The translations under genes and the position numbers were made by a program. The notes under the pieces were generated by a model, which searched no databases, was not told the origin of the DNA, and saw only the letters and a program-made list of their open reading frames with translations. A stretch of 64,000 nucleotides of DNA from contig NC_020291.1 in the NCBI RefSeq assembly GCF_000340885.1, positions 3,595,001 through 3,659,000 on the forward strand, read 5' to 3'. Position 1 is the first letter of the stretch. Each line of letters begins with the position of its first letter. This stretch comes from Clostridium saccharoperbutylacetonicum N1-4(HMT) (GTDB lineage Bacteria; Bacillota; Clostridia; Clostridiales; Clostridiaceae). Positions 9,285-18,265 of this stretch are shown piece after piece.

Positions 9285-10151
9285 ATGTTAACATCAGCTA
9301 AAGAAATGTTAAACAAAGCTAGAGAAGGAAAATATGCAGTTGGTCAATTCAACATCAATAATTTAGAATGGACTAAGGCTGTATTATTAACTGCACAAGA
9401 AAACAATTCACCAGTAATTTTAGGTGTTTCTGAAGGTGCTGGAAAATATATGACTGGATATAAGACTGTTGCTGCTATGGTAAAAGCAATGATCGAAGAA
9501 TTAAACATAACTGTACCAGTTGCATTACATTTAGATCACGGCAGCTATGAAGGTGCTAAAAAATGTATCGAAGCTGGATTCTCATCAATCATGTTCGATG
9601 GTTCTCACTACCCAATAGCTGAAAATATAGAAAAAACTAAAGAATTAGTTGCTATAACTAATGCAAAAGGACTTTCTTTAGAAGCAGAAGTTGGTTCAAT
9701 TGGTGGAGAAGAAGACGGAGTTGTTGGTAAAGGTGAAGTTGCTGATGCAAACGAATGTAAGCAAATTGCTGAACTTGGTGTTACAATGTTAGCTGCTGGT
9801 ATTGGAAATATCCATGGAAAATACCCTGCTAACTGGGCTGGATTAGATTTTGATGCATTAGCTAAAATCGAAGAAGCTGTTGGAACTGAAATGCCATTAG
9901 TATTACACGGTGGTACTGGTATCCCTGAAGATATGATAAAGAAAGCTATCTCTTTAGGAGTTGCTAAAATCAACGTTAACACTGAGTGTCAATTATCATT
10001 CCAAGAAGCTACAAGAAAATATATTGAAGCCGGAAAAGATTTAGAAGGAAAAGGATTTGACCCAAGAAAGTTATTAGCTCCAGGTTTTGAAGCTATAAAA
10101 GCTACAGTTAAAGAAAAAATGGAATTATTTGGTTCTGTAAACAAAGCTTAA
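9285..10151 (+). CDS. fba: Class II fructose-1,6-bisphosphate aldolase
   Basis: A 288-residue zinc aldolase that interconverts fructose-1,6-bisphosphate with dihydroxyacetone phosphate and glyceraldehyde-3-phosphate. Catalytic Asp84 and zinc ligand His85 lie in LHLDHGSYE, further zinc ligands are His177 (NIHGKYP) and His208 (VLHGGTG), and the phosphate-binding GGTGIPE follows. Length matches the short class II type. The ATG at 9285 follows CGGAGG. It is monocistronic, with a strong terminator straight after. A tagatose-bisphosphate aldolase is closely related, but the isolated setting favours the glycolytic enzyme. Confidence 0.93.
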   Translation: MLTSAKEMLNKAREGKYAVGQFNINNLEWTKAVLLTAQENNSPVILGVSEGAGKYMTGYKTVAAMVKAMIEELNITVPVALHLDHGSYEGAKKCIEAGFSSIMFDGSHYPIAENIEKTKELVAITNAKGLSLEAEVGSIGGEEDGVVGKGEVADANECKQIAELGVTMLAAGIGNIHGKYPANWAGLDFDALAKIEEAVGTEMPLVLHGGTGIPEDMIKKAISLGVAKINVNTECQLSFQEATRKYIEAGKDLEGKGFDPRKLLAPGFEAIKATVKEKMELFGSVNKA

Positions 10152-10165
10152 TTTCAAATAAATTT

Positions 10166-10200
10166 AAGGAGCAACATTATGTTGCTCCTTATTTTAATTT
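10166..10200 (+). terminator. fba terminator
   Basis: A perfect 12-base stem (AAGGAGCAACAT with ATGTTGCTCCTT) is followed by ATTTTAATTT, 15 bases after the fba stop. This is a textbook intrinsic terminator on the plus strand. The opposing small gene ends just beyond it. Confidence 0.92.
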
Positions 10201-10208
10201 GCATTATT

Positions 10209-10601
10209 TTATAAAGCTAATCCAGTTAAGCTTACTTCCATTTCCATAATTTTATACCTATTTAAAATATGATTTATCAAAAATATCAAATCTAATCTTG
10301 ATTTTTCCTTCTCATATATATATACATCTCCATAAATGTTTTTTAATATCCAAGAATTTTTTTCATTTATAATAAGCTTATCTAGTATATCGATACTATC
10401 TGTTAACGTTAACTTATACTTGCTAAAAAGTCTAAAAATAGTGATTATTTTATCATTAAAGCATTTAAAATCAAAATTTCTCTTGATTCCTGCTAATTTT
10501 GCAATATTAGTCGTATCATCTATAACTTCAAAAGCTGGTAAATTATCTATTTTATTTTTTTTCAATGCATCATTCAACAAATTTAATATATAAAAAAACA
10601 T
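10209..10601 (-). CDS. Small protein of unknown function
   Basis: A 130-residue protein that I do not recognise. The start is set at ATG 10601 because AAGGAGG lies directly before it; an in-frame ATG at 10625 lies upstream of that ribosome site. The protein is rich in Lys, Ile, Leu and Asp, is predicted soluble, and has no cysteine pair or signal peptide, though a single Cys occurs near the middle (FKCFND). It sits convergent with fba and divergent from the hydrogenase-like gene, so neighbours say little about its role. Confidence 0.6.
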   Translation of the reverse strand: MFFYILNLLNDALKKNKIDNLPAFEVIDDTTNIAKLAGIKRNFDFKCFNDKIITIFRLFSKYKLTLTDSIDILDKLIINEKNSWILKNIYGDVYIYEKEKSRLDLIFLINHILNRYKIMEMEVSLTGLAL

Positions 10602-10817
10602 TTCAATCCTCCTTAAAAATCCCATTCAAATGATTTATACGTTTACAAATAAACTAAAATTTATTATCCTACTTGTATTATTCTACATCTTTGCAATATT
10701 CCCTTCTTTTATTTTATTTTTTATCTATTTTTTTTACTTATTTTGATTTTAAGTATTTTTATTTAAAAATAAATGTATACTAACATATAATAATACTTTC
10801 ACTATGGAGGTGTCTAA

Positions 10818-12167
10818 ATGAATAATAAATATACTGATTTATTTGATGAATTAGTAAAATCATATTATGAAGGTAATTTCGATGAAACACTTGAACGCAT
10901 TATGGTATGCCATAAAAAGTCTCCACAAGAAACTTTCTCCATTATAACATCTTTATGTGGGGTTTCCATGGAATTTGATAATAATTATAAATATAATTTA
11001 AAAAAAGCAATCACTGAATATACTGTAAATTCAAAATTAATTGAAAAAATAAAAGATTGTCCTGAAAATTGTTCGGAAAATGAAAGTGGAAAATTCCCCT
11101 GTCAAGAAGCATGCCCATTTGGAGCAATATTATACAATGAAGAAAATAAATCTACATATATAGATAATGAACGTTGTCTGAATTGCGGAGTCTGTATAGA
11201 TGCTTGTAAGAATGGACGAATATTAGACAAAGTATTTTTTATTCCTGTTTTAGATTTAATTAAAAACAACCAAAAAGTCTTTGCAATTGTTGCTCCTGCA
11301 ATAAGTGGTCAATTTGGAGATAGTGTAACTCTAGATAAATTACGTGAAGCCTTTATTAAAATTGGTTTTACTGATATGATCGAGGTTGCACTTGCAGCTG
11401 ATGTGTTATCAATAAAAGAGGCGGTAGAATTTGATAAACATATACATGGCCCAAAAGATTTAATGATTACTTCTTGCTGTTGCCCTCTCTGGATTGGTAT
11501 GTTAAGAAAGGTATATAAAGAACTAGTCCCTGATTTATCTCCTTCAGTTTCTCCTATGGTTGCTGCAGCTCGAATCATAAAAAGACTTGATAATGATGCA
11601 AAGGTTGTATTCATAGGTCCTTGTATAGCAAAAAAGGCTGAAGCTAAAGAGAAAGACTTGAATGATGCAGTTGATTTCGTATTAACCTTTCAAGAAGTTG
11701 ATGAAATTTTTTCAGCTTTAGACATTGAGCCAGATAAATTAAAAGGCATACCATCTAGAGAATATGCGTCAAGAGGTGGAAGATTATATGCTAGAAGTGG
11801 TGGTGTTTCCATAGCTGTTAATGATGTTATTAAAGAACTTTATCCTAAAAAAGCAAAACACTTTAAATCTACTCAGGCTTCTGGTGTCAAGGAATGTAAG
11901 GAGCTTCTAAATAAAGCTTTAGCTGGTGAAATAAATGCAAACTTTCTTGAAGGAATGGGTTGTATTGGTGGATGCGTCGGTGGACCAAAAGCCATAATAC
12001 CAACAACTTTAGGAAAAGAAGCAGCTGATGACATAGCTTATAATTCTGCCATAAAAGTACCTGTTCATAGCAAAGTGCTCGATGAAATTTTAGATAAATT
12101 AGATATTCATTCAATAGATGATTTTCATAATAAAGAAAAAGTAAGCATTTTCGAACGTGAACTGTAA
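10818..12167 (+). CDS. [FeFe]-hydrogenase-like 4Fe-4S protein
   Basis: A 449-residue protein with an N-terminal two-cluster ferredoxin region (cysteines at 81-130, including CLNCGVCIDAC) and an iron-hydrogenase domain (about 150-430). The H-cluster motifs are all present: TSCCCPLW (Cys220-222), GPCIAKK (Cys269) and MGCIGGC (Cys382, Cys386). The first motif has three cysteines where catalytic enzymes have TSCCPGW, and the SPxxAAAR region differs from the classic SPQQMFG. I therefore infer one of the less studied groups (B/C-like) rather than the main hydrogen-evolving HydA. It could be catalytic or a redox sensor. The ATG follows GGAGGTG. The gene appears monocistronic. Confidence 0.82.
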   Translation: MNNKYTDLFDELVKSYYEGNFDETLERIMVCHKKSPQETFSIITSLCGVSMEFDNNYKYNLKKAITEYTVNSKLIEKIKDCPENCSENESGKFPCQEACPFGAILYNEENKSTYIDNERCLNCGVCIDACKNGRILDKVFFIPVLDLIKNNQKVFAIVAPAISGQFGDSVTLDKLREAFIKIGFTDMIEVALAADVLSIKEAVEFDKHIHGPKDLMITSCCCPLWIGMLRKVYKELVPDLSPSVSPMVAAARIIKRLDNDAKVVFIGPCIAKKAEAKEKDLNDAVDFVLTFQEVDEIFSALDIEPDKLKGIPSREYASRGGRLYARSGGVSIAVNDVIKELYPKKAKHFKSTQASGVKECKELLNKALAGEINANFLEGMGCIGGCVGGPKAIIPTTLGKEAADDIAYNSAIKVPVHSKVLDEILDKLDIHSIDDFHNKEKVSIFEREL

Positions 12168-12177
12168 TTAAAATCAA

Positions 12178-12218
12178 CCCACTTTAGCTTAACTATCAAA
12201 TATTTAAACTAAAGTGGG
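12178..12218. terminator. Convergent hairpin between hydrogenase-like and PBP genes
   Basis: CCCACTTTAG and CTAAAGTGGG form a perfect 10-base stem with a 21-base loop, 10 bases after the hydrogenase-like stop. The following T content is poor, so termination strength is uncertain. Confidence 0.6.
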
Positions 12219-12271
12219 CTATCTCTAAATCATAAAAACTTTGTTTTAAATCCTATACTTTAATGCAATCC

Positions 12272-14305
12272 TTACTTAACTGTTTCTAATACTTTTTTAG
12301 CCTTTGGAACTACGTAATGACTTCCTCCTCTATTTTTTACATCTTCTACCATCATCACAACTAATAAATTATTAGGTACTTTATTAGTTGTCATTCCTAC
12401 AAACCATCCTGTTTCTGTACCTGTTGTATCTGTTTGAGAGGTTTTAAGTTCAGCAGTCCCCGTTTTACCTGCTATTGTTAATCCGCTAGTAAAAGCAGCA
12501 TGTCCTGTTCCAGCAGGATTTTCTACTACTTGAATCAAGTCTTGAAGCACTAAATTAGCTGCATCTTTTGATACTACATTAGATTTCCATACTTTATTGT
12601 CATGAGAACCACTATATATTAGAGTTGGATTTAGTATATCTCCATTATTTTCAAACATTGTGTATAGTGCACCTAAATGAACTGGATTTACTAAAACTTC
12701 TGCTTGACCATAACCACTATCAGCCAGTTGAACTTCCGATTTGAATTCTTTATTACTTGAAAATTGAGAATTATACAATGGATATTCAAAAGGTATTTTG
12801 TCTGTAAATCCAAAACTATTTAATTTATCTTTAAACACATCTTTACCTATATCAATTGCTGCCTGTGCAAAATATATATTATCTGAATATACTAAAGCAT
12901 TTAATAAATTAGAAGCACCCCCATACTCACTTACCCTTGTAACTGAGTAATTTCCCCAGCTATTATTCTTTTTCCAACTTAAGCCCTTAATATTCTTATC
13001 AGTATTTGGATCTATTTTTTTAGTATCAACACCTATAACAGCTGTTATAGGTTTAAATGACGAACCTGGGACAATAGCTGCTTGAAATCTATTATATAGA
13101 GGCTTATTAGGATCATTATTTAAATTTGTCCACTTATCATTAGACATACCCAATACAAAATCATTAGGATTATAAGATGGTGTGCTAACTAAAGCCAAAA
13201 CTTCACCTGTATTTGGATTCATAGCAACTGAAGCTGCTTTATCATTACCTAATTGGTTATATATTAAACTTTGTAAGTTGGCATCAATTGTTAATTTCAA
13301 GTCAGTACCATCTTTAACTTCTTTACTTATAAGTGACTTTTTTTTCTCACCATCTTTACCTTGAATATAAATTTCAGCACCATCAATTCCTCTAAGTGTA
13401 TCTTCAAATGCTTTTTCAAGACCAGCTTTACCAATAACCGAACTATCATTGTATTCTTGATCCTTATGTTTATCAAGTTCATCTTTATTTATAGTTTGAA
13501 TATACCCTACTAGATGTGCAGCCTGCTCCCCTAATGGATAAACTCTAGAATCCTTATCATTAATTTTTATACCAGAAATTTTAAGTAACTCAGGAATTCT
13601 TGAATCACCATAAGGTATTAACTTTATTGGAATAAACATGTCGGCTTTAACATAAGAAGCACTAATTTCTTTGTTAATGTATTCTGGTGAAATTTCCAAT
13701 AATTTCGCAGCATCTTTAATTGCCTTTTCTTTATCTCCGGTTAATTTACCTGGAACTATTCCAACATTTGAAGAAATCGAATCAGTTGCCAACTGTACTC
13801 CATTTCTATCTAAAATATCTCCTCTTTTAGATTTTATAGTTTTAATTTTAATTTTGTCATAATCAGTGAGATCCGGGAATATATTCTTTGAATCCCACTG
13901 TATTTTATATTCCTGTCCTAATTCTCTACTTAACACTATACTATTTGAAAATTCTAAGTTTCCACATAATGTATCCATACTTGTTTCATACTCTATAGTT
14001 GCTAGGCTTCCATTTTTATTTACATTTTTAATATCAACTTTTAGTTTTGAAACTTCCATTCCTTCATAGATATTTTTATTCCTTGCAATAAAATCATCTT
14101 TGGAAATTTTCTGCTTTGTGCCAGAATCAGTTAATTCATACATTTTATCATAACTTTTCTCATTTATTAAATTAACATATTCTATTAATTTATCTTGTGG
14201 CTTATGAACATTATTATATATTAAGAAAGCTACAACACATATTATAAATGGAATGACTACTACAGATGTCCCTATGATGACATAAACATTTTTCTTCTTC
14301 TCCAT
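12272..14305 (-). CDS. Class B penicillin-binding protein with NTF2-like N-terminus
   Basis: A 677-residue membrane-anchored peptidoglycan transpeptidase. One N-terminal membrane segment (about 9-30) is followed by a MecA_N/NTF2-like domain (35-140), a PBP dimerisation domain (about 150-330) and a transpeptidase domain (about 340-677). Catalytic motifs are intact: SSFK (Ser415, Lys418), SDN (474-476) and KTG (614-616). Architecture resembles Bacillus subtilis PBP3 and staphylococcal PBP2a, which tend to have low beta-lactam affinity. That property is family knowledge and not shown here. The gene lies just downstream of gloA on the same strand with a gap of only 27 bases, so cotranscription is possible. 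Confidence 0.9.
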   Translation of the reverse strand: MEKKKNVYVIIGTSVVVIPFIICVVAFLIYNNVHKPQDKLIEYVNLINEKSYDKMYELTDSGTKQKISKDDFIARNKNIYEGMEVSKLKVDIKNVNKNGSLATIEYETSMDTLCGNLEFSNSIVLSRELGQEYKIQWDSKNIFPDLTDYDKIKIKTIKSKRGDILDRNGVQLATDSISSNVGIVPGKLTGDKEKAIKDAAKLLEISPEYINKEISASYVKADMFIPIKLIPYGDSRIPELLKISGIKINDKDSRVYPLGEQAAHLVGYIQTINKDELDKHKDQEYNDSSVIGKAGLEKAFEDTLRGIDGAEIYIQGKDGEKKKSLISKEVKDGTDLKLTIDANLQSLIYNQLGNDKAASVAMNPNTGEVLALVSTPSYNPNDFVLGMSNDKWTNLNNDPNKPLYNRFQAAIVPGSSFKPITAVIGVDTKKIDPNTDKNIKGLSWKKNNSWGNYSVTRVSEYGGASNLLNALVYSDNIYFAQAAIDIGKDVFKDKLNSFGFTDKIPFEYPLYNSQFSSNKEFKSEVQLADSGYGQAEVLVNPVHLGALYTMFENNGDILNPTLIYSGSHDNKVWKSNVVSKDAANLVLQDLIQVVENPAGTGHAAFTSGLTIAGKTGTAELKTSQTDTTGTETGWFVGMTTNKVPNNLLVVMMVEDVKNRGGSHYVVPKAKKVLETVK

Positions 14306-14332
14306 ACAAGCATCCCTTCAAAATTTATATTT

Positions 14333-14710
14333 CTAAAGTCTTATAACTTCGACTTTATATCCATCTGGATCTGTAACAAAATAATATTTAGGTTGTTCTC
14401 CTGGTAATCCCTTTAAAGGTGTAACTTCATAGCCTAAAGCAACATGCTTTTCTCTCATTTCTTCAAGATTTTCCACTCCAATAGCAGTGTGACTAAAGCC
14501 GTTTCCTATATCATATCCATCTGAATCATAATTATAAGTAAGTTCAATTTCATAATCTTTATTAATATCCGATAAATAAACTAAGGTAAATCCATGCTCA
14601 GGAAAATCCTTTCTTCTAGTTTCTTCAAGTCCTAAAGCATCTCTATAAAATTTTAATGATTGTTCTAAGTTTTTAACTCTAATACAAGTATGTAATAATT
14701 TAACTGACAT
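14333..14710 (-). CDS. gloA: Lactoylglutathione lyase (glyoxalase I)
   Basis: A 125-residue glyoxalase I-type protein of the vicinal oxygen chelate superfamily. It isomerises the hemithioacetal of methylglyoxal. The four metal ligands expected for the family are visible: His7, Glu56, His74 and Glu121. Length is typical of bacterial nickel/zinc forms. The thiol partner in a Clostridium may not be glutathione. The gene precedes the PBP gene by 27 bases and both share the strand. Confidence 0.88.
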   Translation of the reverse strand: MSVKLLHTCIRVKNLEQSLKFYRDALGLEETRRKDFPEHGFTLVYLSDINKDYEIELTYNYDSDGYDIGNGFSHTAIGVENLEEMREKHVALGYEVTPLKGLPGEQPKYYFVTDPDGYKVEVIRL

Positions 14711-14935
14711 ATAATGTCCCCCTTTATTCTAATTTTTTATTAATAAAAAAATTTATATTCCATAAAATATTTCTATTATAATATACCATATTAATTACAA
14801 TGTAAAAATACCAAATTTTCGCAATAAATCATTGTTAAAATTAAAAAGCTCTATATTATTGTATTTATCAGTATAATATAGCATAATATTCTTACTGGCA
14901 TTTTTAATTTTTACAACATAAGGAGGTTAAATTAC

Positions 14936-15985
14936 TTGAAATTTTTAAAGTATTTACTAATTTTTATACCAATAAGCTTTGTGGCTGAATTTTTGCATGC
15001 TTCCCCTACAATAATGTTTGTTCTTGCTGCTCTTTCAATTGTACCTTTAGCAGGAGTTATGGGTGAAGGAACTGAAGAAATTTCATTTTATTCAGGGCCC
15101 AAGATAGGTGGATTTCTAAATGGAACTTTTGGAAATGCCACTGAACTTATAATATCTTTTTTCGCTCTTAGACAAGGACTGTTTGAAGTGGTGAAATCCT
15201 CTATAGCAGGTGCAGTAATAGGAAATATTTTATTAGTGCTTGGTGCAAGCATGCTCGCAGGAGGATTAAAATACAAAACCCAATCCTTCAATAAAAAAGT
15301 AGTAGAAGTTTCCTCTAGTATGCTGCTTTTCGCCGTAGTAGGTTTGTGTGTGCCAGCATTATTCACACATACTGTAGATCCATCGTTACTAAACACAAGA
15401 TATGAAGGTTTAAGTATTGTTGTTGCAGTAATTATGCTAATTATTTACGTATTGAGTTTAGTTTTTTCTTTCTTTACTCACAAAGATATTTATTCAGTTA
15501 ATCTGGAAGAAGAAGGATCTGCTAATCCTAAATGGTCTTTAAAGAAAGCAATTCTAGTATTAATAATTGCAACTGTATTAATAGCTATTGAAAGTGAATT
15601 TTTAGTAAGTGGTATTGAATCAGTAACTAAAAGTTTAGGACTTAGTGAATTTTTTGTAGGAATTATCATTATACCTATTATTGGAAATGCAGCCGAACAT
15701 AGCACTGGGGTAATAATGGCTATGAAAAATAAAATGGATGTGGCTTTAGAAATTGCTATCGGCTCTAGCTTACAAATAATTCTTTTTGTGGCTCCAATCT
15801 TGATATTTATTAGTTTGATATTTACTCCTATGAGTATTGTTTTTAACGAATTTGAATTGATTGCCCTTATCGTAGCAGTTTTTATAGCTAATAGGGTGTC
15901 CAATGATGGAGAATCAAACTGGCTTGAAGGAGTACAACTTCTTGCTGTATATTTTATAATAGCTGCATCATTTTTTATTTTATAA
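14936..15985 (+). CDS. Calcium/proton antiporter of the CaCA (CAX) family
   Basis: A 349-residue membrane protein with about ten hydrophobic segments and the two inverted alpha-repeat motifs of cation exchangers, GNATELIISFFAL and GNAAEHSTGVIMA. Their Asn/Glu residues bind the cation. It probably exports Ca2+ in exchange for protons. The start is TTG at 14936, nine bases after AAGGAGG; no ATG fits. An acidic loop (EEEGSANP) lies between the two halves. The gene is monocistronic, with a strong terminator at 16011-16038. Confidence 0.88.
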   Translation: MKFLKYLLIFIPISFVAEFLHASPTIMFVLAALSIVPLAGVMGEGTEEISFYSGPKIGGFLNGTFGNATELIISFFALRQGLFEVVKSSIAGAVIGNILLVLGASMLAGGLKYKTQSFNKKVVEVSSSMLLFAVVGLCVPALFTHTVDPSLLNTRYEGLSIVVAVIMLIIYVLSLVFSFFTHKDIYSVNLEEEGSANPKWSLKKAILVLIIATVLIAIESEFLVSGIESVTKSLGLSEFFVGIIIIPIIGNAAEHSTGVIMAMKNKMDVALEIAIGSSLQIILFVAPILIFISLIFTPMSIVFNEFELIALIVAVFIANRVSNDGESNWLEGVQLLAVYFIIAASFFIL

Positions 15986-16010
15986 TCTATAAACTTGAAC
16001 ATAAGTATAT

Positions 16011-16045
16011 TAAGGGATGTTTTATAAAACATCCCTTATAATCCT
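16011..16045 (+). terminator. Terminator of the antiporter gene
   Basis: The stem TAAGGGATGTTTT with AAAACATCCCTTA is perfect with a two-base loop and lies 26 bases after the stop. T-rich sequence follows. Confidence 0.88.
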
Positions 16046-16161
16046 TCTTTAATTTTATTCAAAAATTTTATGGTATATTTGTAATAATTATAAGTATCTT
16101 GTACTTAATTTTTAACCTATCTAAAACATTTAATATTCTAATTTTCCCTCTTTTTATAAAA

Positions 16162-16201
16162 AAAAGTCAACAATCAATCTTAAATTAATTGCTGGCTTTT
16201 T
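16162..16201. terminator. Second hairpin, likely bidirectional terminator
   Basis: AAAGTCAACAAT pairs imperfectly with ATTGCTGGCTTT, with A and T runs on either side. It sits between the convergent antiporter and corA genes and may end transcripts in both directions. Confidence 0.55.
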
Positions 16202-16337
16202 GCATCATTGCTATAAAGTTAAATGTAAAAACATTCTTCCAACCCATCTTATTCCATTTTTAATTCTATTTAATCAAAAAATAATAAAATCTAACTTATA
16301 AATTATTTATGTCATATTGAATTTTATAAATCAACAT

Positions 16338-17258
16338 TTAAATCCATTTATTTTTTTTAAACCAATAAACACAAGAAATTATTATACAAATACTTATTAT
16401 AATAATCAATGGATAGCTATAATCCCAATTATATTCTGGCATCTTTAAATTCATTCCATACCAGCCTACTATTAATGTTAGTGGTAAAAAAATTGTAGTC
16501 ACAACTGTAAAAAGTTTCATTAATGTATTTTGATTTATATCAACTTGTGCTTGATATGCTTCTCTAACTTGTGTGACATAATCCCTTAAATTATTGACAC
16601 CTTGATATAATCTATTAATTCTATTTGTAAACATTCTAAAATATTTAATTGTCTTCTCATCAATTAATTCATTTTCATTCTCTTCTATAGTTTCAGCAAT
16701 ATTTAAAAGTCTTTCATAATATCGCTTTAGCTTCAATAACTTCTTTCTTAGAATAATTATTTTATTTAAGTAATTATCATTCTTTGAAGTCAATAACCCA
16801 TCTTCTAATTCAGTAATTTCTTTTTCAATATTTTCAATATGATAAGTATCTTCCGATGTAAGCTTATCAAAAAATATATAGAGCATTTTACAAAGACTAG
16901 TACACTTTATTTCTTCTATTTCACATTTTGAAGTAATATCATCTAAAAGTTTTTCTTTATCACCGATAAATAAAAGTACATTACTATCCAAAAATATACA
17001 TACTCTTCTTGACTGAGATAAGATATCCTCTATTTTAGGAATTTTTAGAGCAATATAATCAAACCCCTCATAACTTTCAAACTTTGAGGTCCTTCCATTT
17101 AAACAATCATTTAATATTTTTTCATTTATGTTGAGTTTAGGTGCTAATTCTCTCAATTCATTAAAAGTAACTACTCCAATAAATAATTTATCATTATTTA
17201 ATGCTATTTCCTCAATGGAATCTTTATTCAAAATGTCGTTTTTTAAGCAATATATCAT
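16338..17258 (-). CDS. corA: CorA family magnesium/divalent cation transporter
   Basis: A 306-residue CorA-type channel. A large cytoplasmic N-terminal domain with long helices (about 130-240) leads to two membrane segments at about 246-267 and 283-300. The signature YGMN is at 267-270, directly after the first segment. Length is normal and the C-terminus is basic (KKNKWI), as expected at the cytoplasmic gate. Mg2+ is the usual substrate; Co2+ or Ni2+ are alternatives. The gene appears to be monocistronic. Confidence 0.9.
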   Translation of the reverse strand: MIYCLKNDILNKDSIEEIALNNDKLFIGVVTFNELRELAPKLNINEKILNDCLNGRTSKFESYEGFDYIALKIPKIEDILSQSRRVCIFLDSNVLLFIGDKEKLLDDITSKCEIEEIKCTSLCKMLYIFFDKLTSEDTYHIENIEKEITELEDGLLTSKNDNYLNKIIILRKKLLKLKRYYERLLNIAETIEENENELIDEKTIKYFRMFTNRINRLYQGVNNLRDYVTQVREAYQAQVDINQNTLMKLFTVVTTIFLPLTLIVGWYGMNLKMPEYNWDYSYPLIIIISICIIISCVYWFKKNKWI

Positions 17259-17417
17259 TATAAATCACCTGTTTTCTTTATTATGCTAATTAATTTGTCT
17301 AAAAATAAATATATGAAATATAAATTTATTTTATATTCCATATATTTAAGTAAATAAGTATAAACATTTTTTAAGTTAATCTAAGCTCTAAGATTAAACA
17401 AAATATGTATTTTTAAT

Positions 17418-17681
17418 TTAATGATTTGGATTAGAATTAATTTTGTTTATTGCCTTTGTAATTTCTACAATTATGTCGGTCTCAAATTGTTGTTTAGTAC
17501 TTTCCAACCTAGCCATTATGTTTCCTATAGGGGTTGCCACATAACAAGGCTTCAAATTATTAAGTGATAACGTAAAAATATCTCTCTTACAGTTATCACA
17601 TTTGCATCCGCCTGATCTCTCCAATAACACATCCATATATTCATTTACCCATATCTCCATGTAGTTTATAACATTATACAT
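17418..17681 (-). CDS. ComFB family protein
   Basis: An 87-residue protein of the late competence ComFB family. It starts with the characteristic NYME pattern, has four cysteines likely to bind zinc (Cys26, Cys28, Cys31, Cys46) and an LNNLKPCYV segment matching the family's ALN-PxYV region. ComFB proteins have been reported to bind cyclic dinucleotides, but I cannot test that here. The start follows GGGAGAG. No com genes are nearby. Confidence 0.82.
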   Translation of the reverse strand: MYNVINYMEIWVNEYMDVLLERSGGCKCDNCKRDIFTLSLNNLKPCYVATPIGNIMARLESTKQQFETDIIVEITKAINKINSNPNH

Positions 17682-17853
17682 TACATCTCTCCCTTATCCC
17701 CCTAATATTTTTGATATTATCGTTACCCCTAAACAACAATAAAAACATTATAACATCAGTTTAGTAATAAAATAAACTAAATAATAACATTTATATCATT
17801 AATTATATATGTTTCTATATGTTATGTATAGTATAATTTATACTAAAAAATTA

Positions 17854-17900
17854 AATATGGCATTGCAATACAATTAATAATCATATTACAATGCCATATT
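17854..17900 (-). terminator. Terminator after the 49-residue small gene
   Basis: Perfect 12-base arms AATATGGCATTG and CAATGCCATATT enclose a 23-base loop that allows four more pairs. On the minus strand TTTAATTTTTTAG follows. It lies 37 bases after the stop of the small gene at 17937, which supports that gene being transcribed. Confidence 0.75.
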
Positions 17901-17936
17901 CTTCAATATCCTTAAATACTTACATCCTTTTAAATA

Positions 17937-18086
17937 TTACCAGCGACAACCTCCAACTTTTACACTCCAATTTCTTAATTTCCTAACATTTCTTTCTTTT
18001 TGATATCCATAAAACTCATTTTTCATCTTTTGTCTTCTTTTCATAATATCTTTAATAGTTTTTTCAGTTAATTCTTTTGGAGTCAT
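17937..18086 (-). CDS. 49-residue small basic protein, unknown
   Basis: An open frame of 49 codons starting MTPKELTEKTIKDI and ending KVGGCRW. AAGGATGGTGA lies five bases before the ATG, and a strong hairpin follows the stop. The protein is basic, predicted helical in its first half (a run of Lys, Arg, Glu) and ends with a single cysteine. It is too short for confident family assignment and I do not recognise it. A small DNA- or RNA-binding or membrane-peripheral role is possible but is only a guess. Confidence 0.55.
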   Translation of the reverse strand: MTPKELTEKTIKDIMKRRQKMKNEFYGYQKERNVRKLRNWSVKVGGCRW

Positions 18087-18226
18087 GAAAATCACCATCC
18101 TTGATATTTAATTGTAAATTAATTATATCAACTTGATGATAATTCCATGTATATATATTGTTAATTCTATGTTATATTTATACGAAATTAATTTCTAAAA
18201 AAACCCCTCCACACAAAACATAAACC

Positions 18227-18241
18227 CTGCCCCTAAGGCAG
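18227..18241 (-). terminator. Short hairpin after the SDR gene
   Basis: CTGCC and GGCAG form a five-base GC-rich stem 25 bases after the stop of the short-chain dehydrogenase gene. The minus-strand sequence that follows is only moderately T-rich, so this is a weak candidate. Confidence 0.4.
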
Positions 18242-18265
18242 AATCAAGATATTAATATAATTAGT

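Larger units (their letters stand above)
15986..16337. other. Convergent intergenic region
   Basis: This 352-base gap separates the antiporter gene from the 3' end of corA. It holds two hairpins (16011-16038 and 16162-16201) and otherwise only AT-rich sequence. No open frame with a ribosome site is seen. Confidence 0.6.

Noticed and set aside
11887..12177. Antisense frame of 96 codons opposite the hydrogenase-like gene
   Set aside because: Leu/His-rich shadow sequence of the real gene, with no start signal.
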